Assembly (NCBI GenBank): GCA_008360975.2
Contig: VLJF02000033.1
Span: forward strand, 3,720,001 to 3,784,000
DNA length: 64,000 bases
Direction: 5' to 3'
Source: Lichenostomus cassidix
Lineage: Eukaryota; Chordata; Aves; Passeriformes; Meliphagidae
In this document: positions 13,341 through 25,027 of the stretch, piece after piece
Numbering within the stretch: the first letter of the stretch is position 1
Layout of the letters: each line of letters opens with the position of its first letter
Position numbers and translations under genes: made by a program
Notes under the pieces: generated by a model
What the model was told of the DNA's origin: nothing
What the model saw: the letters and a program-made list of their open reading frames with translations, nothing else
The model's database searches: none

Positions 13341-13835
13341 TTTTCAGCTCCTGTGAAGACCCTGCATGGAGCTTAAAGATTAGCTAGCAGAGAGATAAAA
13401 GAGGATAAAGGTGTGCATACGGGATGATAAACATAGATGAAACCAGGGCAGGAACAGAGAAAGAGAACTACAGTGAGTTTGGCCAGTTATGCAATGAGAA
13501 GCAATTTCGAGGAAAGCTGAGCTGCAACATCAGTGAGTGAAACCACCAGAAACCCCTTTAGATGACCCTCCAGGACCACAAAAGGACTCTAAACAGGAGG
13601 TGGATGGATGGAAATGAGTACCAGAAAAAGTTTATTAATTAGCCAGGAAGTGCCTCGTATTGAATATGTGTGATCCGGGTGGAACAAATACCCCATTCGG
13701 AAGTTTTACCCCACACATCAGATTAAAGAAGAGATCCTCAGGGGTGTGTTCAGCACCAATAAAGAATGGCTGCTTTCAAATGCTTCAAAATTAGAAGCAT
13801 TATTAGAAAGCTCATTTTCTGGCTAATTTTGGTAT
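13341..13835. other. Inner end of the left inverted-repeat arm
   Basis: Non-coding sequence matching 26.64-27.06 kb in inverted orientation. Homology between the arms ends here on the left. Confidence 0.6.
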
Positions 13836-13839
13836 CAAG

Positions 13840-14690
13840 GTCACAGAGAGGAATCCTTGTCCTGCTCCAGCCTGGGGTCTCTCCCAGGGGACACAACCCC
13901 TCAGAAAAGGCTGCTCAGGCGGGGATCCCCCACAGGCCCACAAGTCCCGAGGTTCTGCGCGGGCTTCCCATGGCCTCTCTCAGGCATCTCCTGCTCCACC
14001 CTCTGGGCTCCTGCCTGGGCTGCAGGGAGCTCTCTGCTCCATCCCGGACTCACCCACAGCGGTTCCTTGGCCTCCTGCCCGGCCCGGGACATTCCAGAGC
14101 CATCGCGCAATCGACATTTCGAAGAAAGATCAGCGGAGCGTCGCTCCCCTCAGGGAAACTCCGCCTACACGTGCAAAGCCCGCCCCTCGCTCCCATTGGC
14201 TGATTTTCCCGCCCAAAGCCAGACCCTAGATCTCATTGGCTGATTCGCCCACCCGAAAGCCCGCCCTACCTCCGATTGGCTGATTCTGCCGCCACTCCTC
14301 ATTCTCGAACTCTGATTGGTCAGAACGCGGCTGAGGGACAATCCCGCCTTGTCCCCACATCGCTTTGATTTCCCCCAAAAAGCCAAAATCTCCCCAAACC
14401 CCTTGGGCTGAGCGGAGGAACGGACAGCGTTTGGGCAGAAAACTCCCAAATCGTTGTTCCCCAGGCTGGGAAGGACAAACGGAACCCAACTGATTTGGGA
14501 GCTCCCAGCAGCTCCTCTCTGCCGGCCCAGCTGAAGGCCTCGCTGGCTGCTGGAGGCTGCACGGGCAGACTGGGAGCACTGGGAGCACTGGGAGCACTGG
14601 GAAGAGGCTCTGGCTCGGCTGAAGCCCCCGGGGCAGGGGGAGCAGGGCAAGGGACACGAGGGGCACGGAAGATTTCATAAGCATTTATTT
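13840..14690 (-). promoter_or_regulatory. CCAAT promoter module with short first exon, pointing left
   Basis: Read on the minus strand there are CCAAT boxes (plus-strand ATTGG near 14197, 14237, 14276 and 14317), GC boxes and then an exon-like segment ending in a consensus donor (GTGAGT) near 14053. It lies downstream of lectin B, the position such modules hold after A, D and E. No coding gene follows. Confidence 0.55.
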
Positions 14691-15190
14691 TAAAAAAATA
14701 ATAATATTATAAAGAATGCTACAGTAACAGCAACATTGGCACCATTAATACTGATGGAGGTCACACAACAACATCTCACACACTCCTCTGAGTTGGAAGA
14801 GACCTACAAGGATTAGTGCAACTCCTAAGGGAATGGCACCTGTGGGTTCCAATCACAACCCTGGCATTATTTTGCACTCTGCTCCCACAAAGGTCACATT
14901 ACCATGGCAGCAGATGTTTCAAATCTGTATCCACAGTGTTATATCAATGTATACAAGGTTAGTGTACAAATACAATGCTAGAAGAACATGTAGTTCTGTA
15001 TCCAGAGTGTTTTATTAATATATGCTAATATACATGAGGAGTGTATAAATGCAGTTTTAAAAGAACATGTAAGTCTGTATCCACTGTACTATATCAATGT
15101 ATACAAGGTTAGTACATAAATACAATGTTGGAAGAACATGTAATTCTGTATCCAGAGTGTTATAATAATAATATATACTAATATATATCA
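14691..15190. repeat. AT-rich degenerate tandem repeat
   Basis: Three to four copies of a roughly 110-base unit containing 'agaacatgta', 'tctgtatccag' and 'atatcaatgtatac'. Related sequence flanks the G-rich array at 17.30-17.56 kb and follows lectin C near 25.0-25.28 kb. Confidence 0.6.
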
Positions 15191-17300
15191 GGTTAGTCAG
15201 GGGGATATAGGGGGTTTTGGAGCTGTTTAGAAGGGCCATAGGGATTCTATAGGGGTCTAGAGGGGATGTAGGGCTTCGTTAGGGGTTTATAGAGGGTTTA
15301 TGGGGGGATATAGGGGTTTTTGGGGTATTTCAGGAGGGCCATAATGGTTCTATAGGGGTCTAGAGGGGATGTAGGGCTTCATTAGGGGTTTATAGAGGCC
15401 TTTAGGCATCTGTAAAGCGTTTATGGGGGTCTATAGGGGGTTTTTGGTGCTGTCTAGGAGGGCTATAGGGGCTCTGTAGGGGTCTGTGTGAGGCTATAAG
15501 GGTTTTTAGGGGTTCTATAGGGGCACTGTGGGGCTAAAAGGGGTTTTATAGGCTGTCTATATAAGGGTGTGTTGTTGAGGTCTGGTCTGCCTTGACAGCT
15601 GGTCAGTCTTAACAGACCTGTGAAATTCATTGAAGGCAGATAAGAGGAAGTATTTTGCTGATGCTGCAAGAAAGCAAGCAGCTGGCCAGAGAACACCAGC
15701 TATATTGCCCAAAAGTAGGAGATTCCTCCAAGGAAAACAGGAAATATTGCCCAAAAGCAGGAAACTGCGATTTTAGCATATACCAATCATATAATGGGTG
15801 CTTAGCTCGTGTTAATTACTTGTAACCAATTATATAAATTGCATGGCACATGTATGAACCATATGTAGAGATTCGTGGCGCGTGCACGGAAGGCAAAAAG
15901 CTTTAAAAGAAGCACTGCTGAAGAATAAAGTGGGACAACTCTCTGCATCACATTGGTGTCATGTCATTCCCGTCTGGCATGGAACAATAAACCCCAACAG
16001 TGTGTGAGATGCTGTAGGGATCTATAGGATCTCTATAGGGGTCTTGGGGGATCTCTGGAGGGTTTATGGGGGGATATAGGAGTTTTGGGGGATGTTTAGG
16101 GGGATTTTAGGGGTTCTCTAGGGCTCTATAGGGGATGAAGGGCTTCGTTAGGGGTTTATAGGGCCCTTTAGGTATCTGCAGATGGTTTGTTGGGGGATTT
16201 AGGGCTCTTTTGGGTTGGCTAGGAGTGCTGCAGGGGCTCTGTAGGGGTCAGTGTGAGGGTTTATGGGGGGGATATAGGGGGTTTTTGGGGTTTTCTAGGA
16301 GGGCCATAGGGATTCCATAAGGGTCTAGAGGGGATGTAGGGCTTTGTTAGGGGTTTATAGAGGGTTTATGGGGGGGATATAGGGGCTTTGGGGCTGTTCA
16401 GAAGGGCCACAGGCATTCTATAGGGCTCTATAGGGGATGTAGGGCTTTGTTAGGCGTTTATAGAGCCCTTTAAGCATCTGTAGATGGTTTGTTGGGGAAT
16501 TTGGGGATCTTTAGGGTTGGCTAGGAGGGCTATAGGGGCTCTATAGGGGTCAGTGTGAGGGTTTATGGGGGGATAGATGGGTTTTGGGGCTGTTTAGGAG
16601 GGCTATAGGGGCTCTGTAGGGGTCTATAGGGGATGTAGGGTTTTGTTAGGGTTTGCAGGGGTTTATAGAGGGCTTGTTGGGAGTCTATAGGGGTTGTTGG
16701 GGCTCTCTAGGAGGGCTATGGGGGCTCTATAGGGGTCTGTGTGAGGCTGAAGGGTCTTTAGGGGTTCTATAGGGGCACTGTGGGGCTCGGAGGGGTTTTA
16801 TAGGCTCTCTATAGGGGGTGTGTGAGTGGCTGTAGGGATCTATAGGGTCTCTAGAGGGTTCTTAGGGGATCTGTAGAGCTCTATAGGGTATCTTCAGGGA
16901 GCTTATGGATGTTTATAGGTTTATAGGGGGGTTGGAGGGCTCTGTAGGGGTCTATGGGAGCCTGGAGGGATCTGTGGGGTACTATATGGGATGTATGGGG
17001 TTCTATATAGCATTTATGGTGTCTATAGGGGTATATAGGGGATCTATAAGGGGCTGTGGGGATCTGTGGGGTTCTATATGGAATCTGTGGGGTTCTACAT
17101 GGGATCTATGGGGGTTTATGGAGCTCTGTAGGGTCCATAGGGGCTCTGTGGGGATCTGAGGAGTTCTATAGTGGATCTATAGGGGTTGTGGAGGAGTCTG
17201 GGGGGCCTTGCAGGATCTGCAGGGGTTCTATGTGGGGTCTGTGGAGATCTACAGAGATATTATGGTGTCCATAGGAATCTATAGGGGTCTGTAGAGGGTC
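15190..17300 (+). repeat. G-rich tandem array interrupted by an LTR
   Basis: About 2.1 kb of strongly strand-asymmetric sequence built from TATAGGGG, TTAGGGG and TTTATGGGGG motifs. A larger repeated block starting at 'gatgtagggctt' recurs near 15265, 15369, 16130, 16335 and 16437. Runs of four to six G are dense on the plus strand. No gene is visible. An LTR occupies 15570-15999. Confidence 0.75.
15570..15999 (+). mobile_element. Solo LTR inside the G-rich array
   Basis: A 430-base non-G-rich insertion begins TGTTGTTGAGG and ends CCCCAACA, short inverted LTR ends. AATAAA occurs near the 3' end (about 15925 and 15987). The flanks read GTGTG on both sides within one or two bases of the ends, consistent with a 5-bp target duplication in a repetitive site. 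No internal retroviral genes are present. Confidence 0.65.
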
Positions 17301-17813
17301 TGTATCCACAGTACTACATCAATACACACAAGGTTAGTATATAAATACAATGTTAGAACATGTAATTTTGTATCCAGAGTGTTACACTAATGAATGTTAA
17401 TATAGATAAGGTTAGTGTATAAATACAGTGTTAGAAGAACATGTGGGTCTGTACTCACAGAGTTATGTTTTCATATGCTTAGTGCATAAATACAGTGCTG
17501 GAAGAATGTATCTGAAATCTCTTCCCATATCAGTATATATATGTAAGAGTCACAGTAGAAACATGTAGTGCAAGAGAAACAGGAATAATCCTGGAACGGC
17601 TCCAGAGTGAGACAGGAACACCCAGCCCAGGCAGCCACAGATCAGCTTCCACATCATCTCCTCTTCCTGCAGATTCATCTCCTTGAGATCAAACACTGAG
17701 GTGACTCTGCAAAGTGGCACTGAGGTGACCCTGAGAGTCAGTGCAAGGCAGATGCTGCAGCTGAGGAAGGAAATCCCCGTGCTGGGGGGAAGAAGAGGCT
17801 AAGCTGTGAGTGC

Positions 17814-19432
17814 TCAGCACAGAGAAGGTAATTCTTCCATCCCCAGGTACAGGTCAGTTTGGGCTCTGCTGCACAGAAAATGCAGGTAATCTGTGCAGGC
17901 TGTACTCTTAAATTTTCCCTCTCGCAGGAACACACACTCTCCATTGCCAAGGATCTTTAACCTGTAAGGAGGAGCAGAGAAAGAGGTTGTGCTTTGTCCT
18001 CCCCAGCAGGAGAAACAGTGCTGCACACAAGGGACAGTCCCAGCAGCCCTGTGCCCCCAGGGCCCTGCCTGTGCCCCCCAGGCCCTGCCTGTGCCCCCCA
18101 GGACTCACGAGGAGCTGAAGTTGCTGCCATCCACCCACTGCAGCCGCTGGTCCTGTCTGTGCAGCCCGAGCCAGTAATCGTCTTTCTTGCTGAGGCGGAA
18201 CAGGAACTCCTGGCAAGGAGAGAGGAGCAAACAATGGACTCCTGGCCAGGAGCTCCCCAGGGTCCCCTTGGCCTTCCCAAACTCCTCACTCACCATTTCC
18301 CTGTCCTTGGGCACAGCCAGGGAGGCCCCGAGCTCAAAGCACCGAGCCTTAGCCTCATCCCAGGGGAGATGATCCCTTGAGAGGAAGTAGCAGATCCCTC
18401 GGTACCCAACCCAGCCATGGGGACAGGCCAGCAGCACCTGAGCTGCAGGGTTAACTGGAGTAACTGAAGTGCCTCTGTGTCTTGTGGCTGCAGAGGGAAG
18501 TGGAAAAGGTTCAAGGGTTCCACACCACAGGAAGCAGTGAGCCCGCAGTGCCCCGAGGGGTTGGGCTGAGGCTGCTGCTCCTCCTTACCTGACACAGCAG
18601 AAAAGGACACCAGCAAAGCCACAACCAGGGCTAGGAGCACAACCAGCACCACGATAAAATTGAGGTGGGATCTGATCCACAGGCCTGGAGATGGAAAGAG
18701 TCACAGATCGTGAGGATGGAGCTGTCCTGAGCAGGCCCAGCCCTCACACCCCCACCCAACGCCCAGGGAGCACAGGAGAAACCCTCAGCCCGAGTGCCAC
18801 TCATTCAGCTGGCAGCAGGAGAGACCAGGAATGGGGACAGAGCCTGGGACAAGGGACACAGACAAGGACAGAGGACAGCTACTGCTGAATTGTCCAGGGT
18901 CAGGCCTGTCAGTCCCAGCCACTGCTGGGGCCCAGCAGAGCACCAGAGTCCTGGACACAGCCACACCCTGCCAGCCCTGTGCTCCTGGGCTAACACTGTC
19001 CACTTCCTAGAGGCCACCCCTGAGAGTTCTTTCGAGTTTATTCCTGGTTGCTGAAGTGCTGTGGGCTCCCAGCAGCTCTTTCACATTCCTATCACTGGTA
19101 CAGGATTCTTCTTCCACATCCTCACACGCTGCACACTCACCAGTGCCACCTTCCTGCTTAGAACAAGTGGCTTCTTGTGCCTGAGGCAAGTGTGGCACCC
19201 CAGCTGGTGATCCATTCTGGTTACAATGAAGCTTCTTTAGAACCTCTTTAGTGAAGCCAGATTGCTTCTTTGCCAGCACAGAGCCAGCAGGTCTTTGCTT
19301 GGAATAAGGAGCACGTGGCTCTTGAGACACCTGCAGTGCTGAGAAAGCCTTTTGAAGACCAGCCTCGGGAAGTTTGAGAACCTGATAACAGCAGGTTAAA
19401 AGGATCACGATGCGAGGCTCCAGCTGGTCCAT
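17814..19432 (-). CDS. CLEC2/B-lec-like lectin gene B, tail exon donor damaged
   Basis: Exons on the minus strand: 19432-19018 (tail), 18684-18589 (membrane), 18487-18294, 18209-18109, 17961-17814. Exons 2-5 have good GT-AG sites and intact frames. They encode a membrane helix and a lectin domain with CPHGWVGYRGICYF, YWLGLHRQDQRLQWVDG and GECVFL. The tail is unrelated in most of its length to those of A, D and E and lacks DSGYGS. Its normal donor is missing: relative to gene A a deletion of about 35 bases removes GTGAGC, leaving GTGGCC at 19017. That weak donor would keep the frame and give about 317 residues; otherwise the tail is lost. The last exon reads through the family stop and adds about 13 residues. 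A surface ligand role is inferred from the family. Confidence 0.8.
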
Positions 19433-19504
19433 GCCCTGAGGTTTCCCCACGTTCAGGAAGGCGCTGCCAGCTCAGCCCTGCCCTGTCTCTGCTCCCCGGC
19501 AGCA

Positions 19505-21720
19505 CCTGGGGACACAAACACAGTGTCAGAGAGCTCTGGGCTCAGCTCAGCCCTGCAGCCCCAACCCCTCTGGCTGTGCAGCTCCGGGCTGGGACAGGCA
19601 GGGACAGTTAGGGACAGGCTGGGACAGTTAGGGACAGGCAGGGACAGGAAGGGACAGCACCCGGGAGCTGCCGAATGCGGGAACAAGGCAGCTGCGGATC
19701 GAGCTCAGCCTGCCGGGGGGGAAGAAAAGAACCAGCAGCCCTGAGGGGCTCAGCATTGTCCCCTGCATGTCCTGCGCTGAGGGCTGGAGCTCAGGGACAG
19801 CGAGCGCTGGTAATGCCGTTTGTGTCCTGTCTGGGAAGAGGACAGGGTCCCGGCAGGGAAGGTAGAACTTGCATGAATGACTGCAGCCGCCCCGGGGCGA
19901 CAGGACGGGACGAGGGTCCCTCGCGTCCACTGAACGCGTCTTTCTTGCTGTTCCATAGAGAACTGGGTTGTGAGGGACGCTCCAGTTCCTCCCGTCCCAC
20001 CCAGCCCTGGGCATGGACATCTCCCGGTAGCCGATGTGGCTCCCAGCCCGGTCCCGCATGGCCAGAAACAGACCCGGGGACAGCGCAGCCACCTCTGTGT
20101 TACCGACAGCAAGCGGGACGAGCCAGCGCTGCTCCGGCACCGCCTCCTGCCGAGGCAGCAGCGGCAAGGAGACCGCGGGCAGCCGCTCCCTCAGCGGCCT
20201 CAGGCCAGCGGCAACACGGTGCCACAGCCAGGGAGGGAGGGAGGGAGGGAGACGGGAGAAGGAAGTCGCCACAGCCCCCCTGCCGCCCCCTGCATCCCCT
20301 CCATCCGCCCGCAGCGAGCCCCGAGCCCCGGCACAAGGCAGCGCGGCTCCCACCTGCGCTGGGACAGCCTCTCCGAGCTCCGCCGCCGCTCCCCGGGCTC
20401 CGGTCGCTGCCGCCGCTCGCGGAGCTCCACAGATGCTACCGAGGAAGTGCCGAGATGAGAAATGCGGAGCGGAACGAACCAGGCTCGTCCCTCAGCCCCG
20501 TTCTGGCCAATCAGCGCGCGAGAAGGCGGAGCCGTGGCGGGAAAAATGAACAGAGAACAGCGACGGGCGGCTCTTGGCGCGCGGCACGGAATCGTCCCGG
20601 CTCTTTCCCCGAACTCCGGCGGTTTCTCGGAAAAGGCGGTGGAGGAGCTGCCCCGGGCCGGACATTCCAGGGTGGTCCTACATCCGACTTTTCAGATTCA
20701 CAAAACAATGGAATAATCAGCGAAAGGAAAAGGAGACGTTTCCGTGCCGAGCGCCTAGCCCGCCCCGCGCTCCCATTGGCTGATTTCTCCCTCCACTCCT
20801 CCTTTTCGCGCGCTGATTGGTCAGAACGGGGCTGCGGGACGAATCGGCTCCCTCCCACGCCGCATTTCTCACCTCGACACCACCCTGGCGGTCTCTTCAG
20901 GCCGAGCCCAGTAGGGTGGCGGAGGAGCGCAGGTGGGAGCCGAGCCTCTGCTCTCTGGCAGGGGCTCGGGGCTCGCTGCGGGCGGAGGAGTCGGAGGCGG
21001 CTGCGGTAAAGGGGCCCTGAGGAGGTTCGTTCTGTCGTTTTCGCCCTGACCTGAGGGAGCGGCTGCCCGCGGTCTCCTTGCCGCTGCTGCTTCGGCAGCA
21101 GACGGTGCCGGAGCAGCGCTGGCTCGGCCCGGTCGCTTTCGGTAAGACAGAGGTAACTGCGCTGTCCCCGGGACTGTTTCTGGCCATGCGGGACCGGGCT
21201 GGGAGCCACATCGGCTACTGGGAGATGTCCATGCCCAGGGCTGGGTGGGACGGGAGGGACTGGAGCGTCCCTCACAACCCAGTTCTCTATGGAACAGAAA
21301 AAAGGACGCGTTCAGTGGAGGCGGGGCACCCTCGTCCCGTCCTGTCGCCCCGGGGCGGCTGCAGTCATTCATGCAAGTTCCACCTTCCCTGCCGGGACCC
21401 CGTCCTCTTCCCAGACAGGACACAAACGGCAATGCCAGCGCTCGCTGTCCCTGAGCTCCAACCCTCAGCGCAGGGCATGCAGGGGACAATGCTGAGCCCC
21501 TCAGGGCTGCTGGTTCTTTTCTTGCCCCCCGGCAGGCTGAGCCCGATCCGCAGCTGCCCTGTTCCCGCATTCGGCAGCTCCCGGGCGCTGTCCCTGCCTG
21601 TCCCTAACTGTCTGTCCCTAACTGTCCCTGCCTGTCCCTAACTGTCCCTGCCCGGAGCTGCACAGCCTGAGGGGTTGGGGCTGCAGGGCCGAGCTGGGCC
21701 CGGAGCTCTCTGACACTGTG
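19505..21720. promoter_or_regulatory. Bidirectional CpG promoter between lectins B and C
   Basis: The left part (about 19.44-20.2 kb) and the right part (about 21.06-21.8 kb) are inverted copies of each other, including the minisatellite and the region before exon 1. The shared CpG first-exon module lies at 20.1-20.43 kb (pointing left). Double-CCAAT modules sit at about 20.50-20.56 kb (pointing right) and 20.77-20.84 kb (pointing left). This arrangement suits divergent transcription of B and C. Confidence 0.65.
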
Positions 21721-21729
21721 TTTGTGTCC

Positions 21730-22157
21730 CCAGGTGCTGCCGGGGAGCAGAGACAGGGCAGGGCTGAGCTGGCAGCGCCTTCCTGAGTGTGGGGGAACCT
21801 CAGGGCACGGATCAGCTGGGGCCTCGCATCGTGATCCTTTTAACCTGCTGTTATCAGGTTCTCAAACTTTTCCCAGGGCCAATCTCCAAAAGGCTTTTTC
21901 AGCACTGCCGATGTCTCGGGAGCCACGTGTGGTTTATTCCAAGCAAAGACCTGCTGGCTCCGTGCGGGAGGAGGGGCAATCCTACTCCATTCATGGGGTC
22001 ATGGAGGAGGTCCTGAATCCCCAGAATGGATCGCCAGCCGAGGTGACACACTTGCCTCAGGCACAAGAAGCCACTTGTCATAAGCAGAAAGGTGCCGCTG
22101 GTGAGTGTGCAGAGATTGAAGATTTGGAGGAAGGATTCTGTTGTGATGATAGCTGCA
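21730..22157 (+). pseudogene. Broken cytoplasmic-tail exon of lectin C
   Basis: The segment matches the tail exon of lectin B. Near 21870, C carries two extra bases relative to B, so the B-type frame ends at a stop about 21.99-22.02 kb. The exon's 3' end, including the splice donor, is replaced by unrelated LTR-like sequence from about 22.14 kb. The normal tail therefore cannot join the downstream membrane exon. Confidence 0.7.
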
Positions 22158-22795
22158 AGTCCCCCACCCATTCCTTCTTAATGTCTTTACCGTTTCCCAT
22201 TGGCATGCCTTTCCCTACCCGATGTGGTCCTGGCCACGCCTCCAGTTTTCCCTATTGGTTCCTGTACCCTAACCCCACGTGGGCCTGGCCACTCCCTCCC
22301 ATGTACCCCAACTCCCACGTACCCCAACTCCACCCATGTACCTCCCCTGTACCCAGAGCTCACTGGCCCAGTGTGCTGTCCCCGCCCCTCTGTGTTTCCC
22401 TATAAAATCCCTCACCCTCCACCACCTTGTTGTCTGTGCTTCACGTGTGTCTATGCTGACGTGTCTACGCACCACATGCATCTCTGCCTCTGGGAGGTCG
22501 TTGGCCTCTGCTGCACTATGCGAATAGACATCTTCCATGGACACGACGCATAGACCCTCCTCGCCTCCTTTATCACCGCTGATTTGTGGAAGCAGACGAA
22601 CCAGAGCTAGCCTTATGGCTCCCTGGCCGGTGAGAGCGCAGTGTCCAGCCCTGGGACAGAGGGTTTGGAGCACTGAGGCGCTGAACCGGGCTGGGTAGAG
22701 AAGCTCTAGGGTAAGGTCTGCTATACCATCCCTTAAACCGCAACAGGATTCTGCACCAGTAATGGGAGTGTTAACAGGCTCTTGGGTCCCCACAC
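22140..22795 (+). mobile_element. LTR-like insertion replacing part of lectin C
   Basis: About 650 bases absent from the other lectin genes, with a CCTATAAAAT box near 22400 on the plus strand, a pyrimidine-rich upstream part and a donor-like CCGGTGAGAG near 22630. The left junction is in the tail exon and the right one in the intron, so host sequence was lost. Exact ends and target duplication were not resolved. It may supply a promoter to the lectin C exons. Confidence 0.45.
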
Positions 22796-22950
22796 CTGTC
22801 CCTCATCCCTGTTCCTGCTGCCGGCAGAGTCAGGAACACACGGGCTGAGGTTCCCTCCTGTACTCCCTGGGTGTTGGGTGGGGACGTGACGGCTGGGCCT
22901 GCTCAGGACAGCCCTGTCCTCCTAGGTCTTAACTGCTTTTCCTGCTCCAG

Positions 22951-23895
22951 GCCAGTGGATCAGATCCCATCCCGTGCTCACCCTGGCTGTGCTGACTCTG
23001 CTTCTGCTCCTGGCTGTGTCTCTGGCGGTGTCCTTGGCTGCTGTGTCAGGTAAGGAGGAGCAGCAGCCTCAGCCCAACCCCTCGGGGCACTGCGGGCTCA
23101 CTGCTCCCTCACGGCCGGGATCGTCCCTCAGCCCCGCTCTGACCAATCAGCGCGCGGGAGAACGAGGAGTGACGGCTGAATCAGCCAATCGCTGGGGAGT
23201 GGCGGGTTTGAGCGGGAAAACCAGCCAATGGGAGCTCGGGCTGCTCCGTGAGGGGAGAATCCTCAGACCTTCTTCTCTTCCCCCTCCAGAGAGTAGCTGT
23301 GCAGACATTGCGGTTATTCCAGTTGCGCGTGACACACCTCTGCTGCTGGCCTGTCCTGATGGCTGGGTTGGGTACCACGGGATCTGCTACTTCCTCTCAA
23401 GGGATCACCGCTCCTGGGATCAGGGTCAGGCTCGGTGCTCCGAGCTCGGGGCCTCCCTGGCTGTGCTGGAGGACTGGGAAATGGTGAGTGAGGGGTTTGG
23501 GGGGGTTTTGGGGTGGCTGAGGGGAGCCTGGGGAGCTCCTGGGCCAGCGGTGCAGCTCCCACTGTCGGCTTCTCTCTCCTTGCCAGGAGTTCCTCTTCCG
23601 CCTCAGTGGGAACGACAATTACTGGCTCGGGCTGCACAGACAGGACGAGCGGCTGCAGTGGGTGGATGGCAGCAACTTCAGCTCCTCGTGAGTCCTGGGG
23701 GCACAGGCAGGGCCTGGGGGGCACAGGGGTATAATGTGTTCTCCCCATGGTGCCAGTGCTGTCTCTGCTCCTCCTTTCAGGGTTCGTGTGCTGGGCAATG
23801 CAGGGTGTGTGCACCTGGCTGAGAATTGTCTCAGGAGTGCAATCTGCTTAAATGAGATGCAGTATATCTGCAGCAGACTCCAAACTCGCCTGTAA
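22951..23895 (+). CDS. CLEC2/B-lec-like lectin gene C, membrane and lectin exons
   Basis: Exons 22951-23049, 23290-23483, 23587-23687 and 23781-23895 (TAA stop) have GT-AG sites and joining phases identical to A, D and E. They encode a leucine-rich membrane segment and a full C-type lectin-like domain (CPDGWVGYHGICYF, NYWLGLHRQDERLQWVDG, GCVHL, YICSR). The last exon has an extra cysteine in ENCLRS. The tail exon is broken, so the start codon is uncertain: the position that is ATG in lectin A is GTG here. A transcript from the LTR-like sequence upstream is one possibility. All lectin codons are open, so the domain may still be under selection or only recently lost. Confidence 0.75.
23085..23260 (+). 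promoter_or_regulatory. Double-CCAAT module in the intron of lectin C
   Basis: Contains ACCAATCAG (about 23142), GAGTGACGG and two further CCAAT boxes, in the same position and orientation as in genes A, D and E. Confidence 0.5.
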
Positions 23896-24264
23896 CAGGA
23901 TGAAGCAAGCACCTTCTCTGTGCTGGGCTGTCACAGGTTTGCCCCTTTTACCCCACCATGGGGATTTCGTTCCTCAGGTGCAGCGTCTGCCTTGCGCTGA
24001 TTCTCAGGGTTGCCTCAGTGTGTGTTCTGCAGGAGATGAGCCTGCAGGAAGAGGAGATGATGTGTGACTGTCTGGGCTGGGAGTTTCTTGCTTCTTCTAG
24101 AACCATCCCAGAGCTCACCCTGTTTCTCTTGCACTACAGGTGTACGCACAGACCTTTTATTTACATATTGATCTACCGTTTTGGAAACGTATTCCTAGCA
24201 CTGTACTTATACTGTGATCTTGTATATACATATATGTGCATATATATGTATTTGTCTACCTCTG

Positions 24265-25027
24265 CGTTATGAGTGGAGACAGAGGGTTGATAGATTTTAC
24301 CAGTTGCCTAGGCTTAGGACAACTAGTGATCAACCTATTCAGAGCGAGCAGCACTCCAAAAACCCAGTCTCACTCACAAGTACTTATAAAGATGGCTGAT
24401 TTAGGTCTAATATAAAATAGATTACTGTTTATTAGACACAAGAGAGAACGGAGCAAAGAACCAGACAAATTATTGCTACAGAATACATGAAAAGCTACTC
24501 ATAGCTAAACAAACATACATATATATATTGCCCAAAAATAAGGACACTAAGAACAATAGAGCACTTAAAAGGTACCTATTATTATTGTTGTTATTGCTAG
24601 CAAAGAAGAATACAATTTAGGAAACCAATGATCTTACCAAAATCCAATTTTGGTGCTGGGAGACATCAGAATCCTCCCTCAATCTTGCAAGAAGTTACCA
24701 CAGAGCTGCGTCCAGACTCTGCGGAGAGACTTTCCTCACACTCCAGTATCCATGTAGAAAAGCTTCTACCTTTTCTGAAAATTCGTGAGTGTTTTATAGG
24801 ATAAGAGTGTGCTTTGTGTGGTCACCAAAAATCATTGTCGTTTATCTTCTGCATTCTCTCTTCATTCCACAATATGATCATAATTCATTCCGTCATCTGA
24901 GTCACGGGGTAGTGGTTTGAGACTTTCAGGTGCCAACAGATAACCTCAGCTAGGCTGTTAACCTAACTGAGCTATCAATTTTCTGTGACCCAGCAGAGAG
25001 AGAGGCAGGGGGGAATGTCCTGCCACA
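24265..25027 (-). mobile_element. Solo LTR, family 1
   Basis: A 763-base element ending CCTGCCACA on the plus strand (TGTGGCAGG on the minus strand), flanked by CTCTG at 24260-24264 and 25028-25032. It is homologous to the LTR at 27075-27823 over most of its length. The terminal TG at its plus-strand start appears mutated to CG. Confidence 0.75.

Noticed and set aside
15190..17300. True interstitial telomere
   Set aside because: The motifs are TTAGGGG and TATAGGGG variants mixed with other units, not regular TTAGGG arrays.
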